From the NCBI RefSeq assembly GCF_028401415.2, contig NZ_CP171821.2, positions 682,001-746,000 of the forward strand: DNA of 64,000 nt, in the 5' to 3' direction. Below the pieces are notes generated by a model. It saw only the letters and a program-made list of their open reading frames with translations, was not told where the DNA came from and did no database searches. Below are positions 63,357 through 64,000 of the stretch, piece by piece. Source of the stretch: Glaciecola sp028401415. Lineage in GTDB: Bacteria > Pseudomonadota > Gammaproteobacteria > Enterobacterales > Alteromonadaceae. Position numbers and translations under genes: made by a program. How positions within the stretch are numbered: position 1 is the stretch's first letter; each line of letters opens with the position of its first letter.

Positions 63357-64000
63357 TTAGTATTTTACTAGTGCTGATGCCCAGGCGAAGCCGCCGCCAA
63401 ATGCCTCAAGCAGAAGCGTTTGACCGCGCTGTATACGCCCGTCTCTAATGGCTGCATCCAGCGCTGTGGGCACCGTTGCAGCGGAGGTATTACCATATTT
63501 TTGTAAGGTGATAACAACTTGATCTAGCGACATATCAAGCTTTTTCGCGACCGCTTTAATAATTCTAAAATTAGCTTGATGAGGCACAAGCCAGTCAATA
63601 TCCGATTTCTCCATGTTATTAACCGCGAGGCTTTCTTCAACGATTTTGCTCAGTTTAGTGACGGCCACTTTAAATACTTCATTGCCTTTCATCGAACCCC
63701 AGTTTTCATGGACGGAGGCTTCATCGCCATGTTGGACATGTCCAATTTGCAGTAAGTCTCCGTATGAGCCAGCTGCATTGATGTGGGTAGAAAGGATACC
63801 AGGACTTTCGCTTGCCTCGATAATAGTTGCGCCTGCACCATCTCCGAACAGAATAATCATGCTACGATCAGCTGGGTCTATCATTCTGCTCAAACAATCA
63901 CTCCCCACGACTAAAATACGTTTTGCCATCCCGCCTTTTATATATTGATCTGCAACGCTTAGCGCATAGCAGTATCCGGCGCATGCAGCGGCAACATCAA
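63357..64000 (-). CDS. fabH: 3-oxoacyl-ACP synthase III (5' end outside window)
   Basis: FabH starts fatty acid synthesis by joining acetyl-CoA to malonyl-ACP. About 213 C-terminal codons of roughly 317 are present, entering the window at its right edge. The nucleophile Cys is just inside, in DVAAACAGYCYAL; the His appears in WLVPHQANFRIIKAVAKKL and the Asn in LQKYGNTSAATVP. GDGAGATIIEAS is also conserved. It heads fabH-fabD-fabG-acpP-fabF on the minus strand. Confidence 0.95.
   Translation of the reverse strand, partial: DVAAACAGYCYALSVADQYIKGGMAKRILVVGSDCLSRMIDPADRSMIILFGDGAGATIIEASESPGILSTHINAAGSYGDLLQIGHVQHGDEASVHENWGSMKGNEVFKVAVTKLSKIVEESLAVNNMEKSDIDWLVPHQANFRIIKAVAKKLDMSLDQVVITLQKYGNTSAATVPTALDAAIRDGRIQRGQTLLLEAFGGGFAWASALVKY

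Noticed and set aside
1..64000. CRISPR array, integrase, transposase, prophage or tRNA-linked island
   Set aside because: No regularly spaced repeats, no recombinase gene and no tRNA-like sequence were found; gene order is of core chromosome type.

Overview
The window reads as chromosomal housekeeping DNA of a marine gammaproteobacterium, most likely Alteromonadales (Alteromonadaceae or Glaciecola-like; this is inference). The reasons are the protein sequences, which are close to E. coli throughout, and several blocks whose order matches gammaproteobacterial chromosomes: gyrA/ubiG/nrdAB-yfaE, purC-bamC-dapA/gcvR-bcp/perM/bepA/arsC/hda/purMN, serC-aroA-cmk-rpsA-ihfB-lapAB-pyrF, and fabH-fabD-fabG-acpP-fabF-pabC-mltG-tmk-holB-tatD. 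I see no rRNA, tRNA, CRISPR array, transposase or prophage gene.

Layout. 1-4.8 kb: lolA (cut by the window edge), ftsK and lrp on the minus strand, divergent from ald. 4.9-15.4 kb: a long minus-strand run gyrA, serC, aroA, cmk, rpsA, ihfB, lapA, lapB, pyrF (DNA topology, serine/shikimate/CMP supply, ribosomal protein S1, IHF, LPS control, pyrimidines). 15.8-20.7 kb: ubiG, then nrdA-nrdB-yfaE behind two NrdR-type boxes. 20.8-28.5 kb: purC-bamC-dapA facing away from gcvR-bcp, then perM, bepA, a thioredoxin-fold membrane protein and arsC. 28.5-36.3 kb: a WrbA-like flavoprotein, DUF2069, a large lipoprotein with a zinc-protease motif, hda and DUF2066, then purM-purN and a DUF3108 protein. 36.6-42.2 kb: fadE behind a FadR-type site, add, cmoA-cmoB.

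42.3-47.3 kb is the most distinctive metabolic cassette: a glycerate-kinase-like P-loop protein, an MpgP-family HAD phosphatase, a GpgS-type glycosyltransferase and a GH13 sucrose-phosphorylase-like enzyme, tightly packed and ended by a strong terminator. Together they can make and recycle a glycosylglycerate osmolyte. 47.3-48.9 kb holds a DUF2189 membrane protein and a small LRAT/papain-like protein. 49-54.7 kb: alaA-yfbR, a dGTPase, msrP-msrQ, and a short gene behind a perfect LexA box that looks like a diverged SulA. 54.7-64 kb: a PNPOx-like protein, tatD, holB, tmk, mltG, pabC and the fatty-acid synthesis cluster, ending inside fabH.

Points worth a second look: the osmolyte loop, the SOS-controlled SulA-like gene, the unassigned HELAH lipoprotein, the LRAT-like protein, a YfbR whose HD aspartate is glutamate, a Bcp without its resolving cysteine, and two long hairpins, one of which lies beside a thioredoxin-like gene bracketed by 13-bp inverted repeats.
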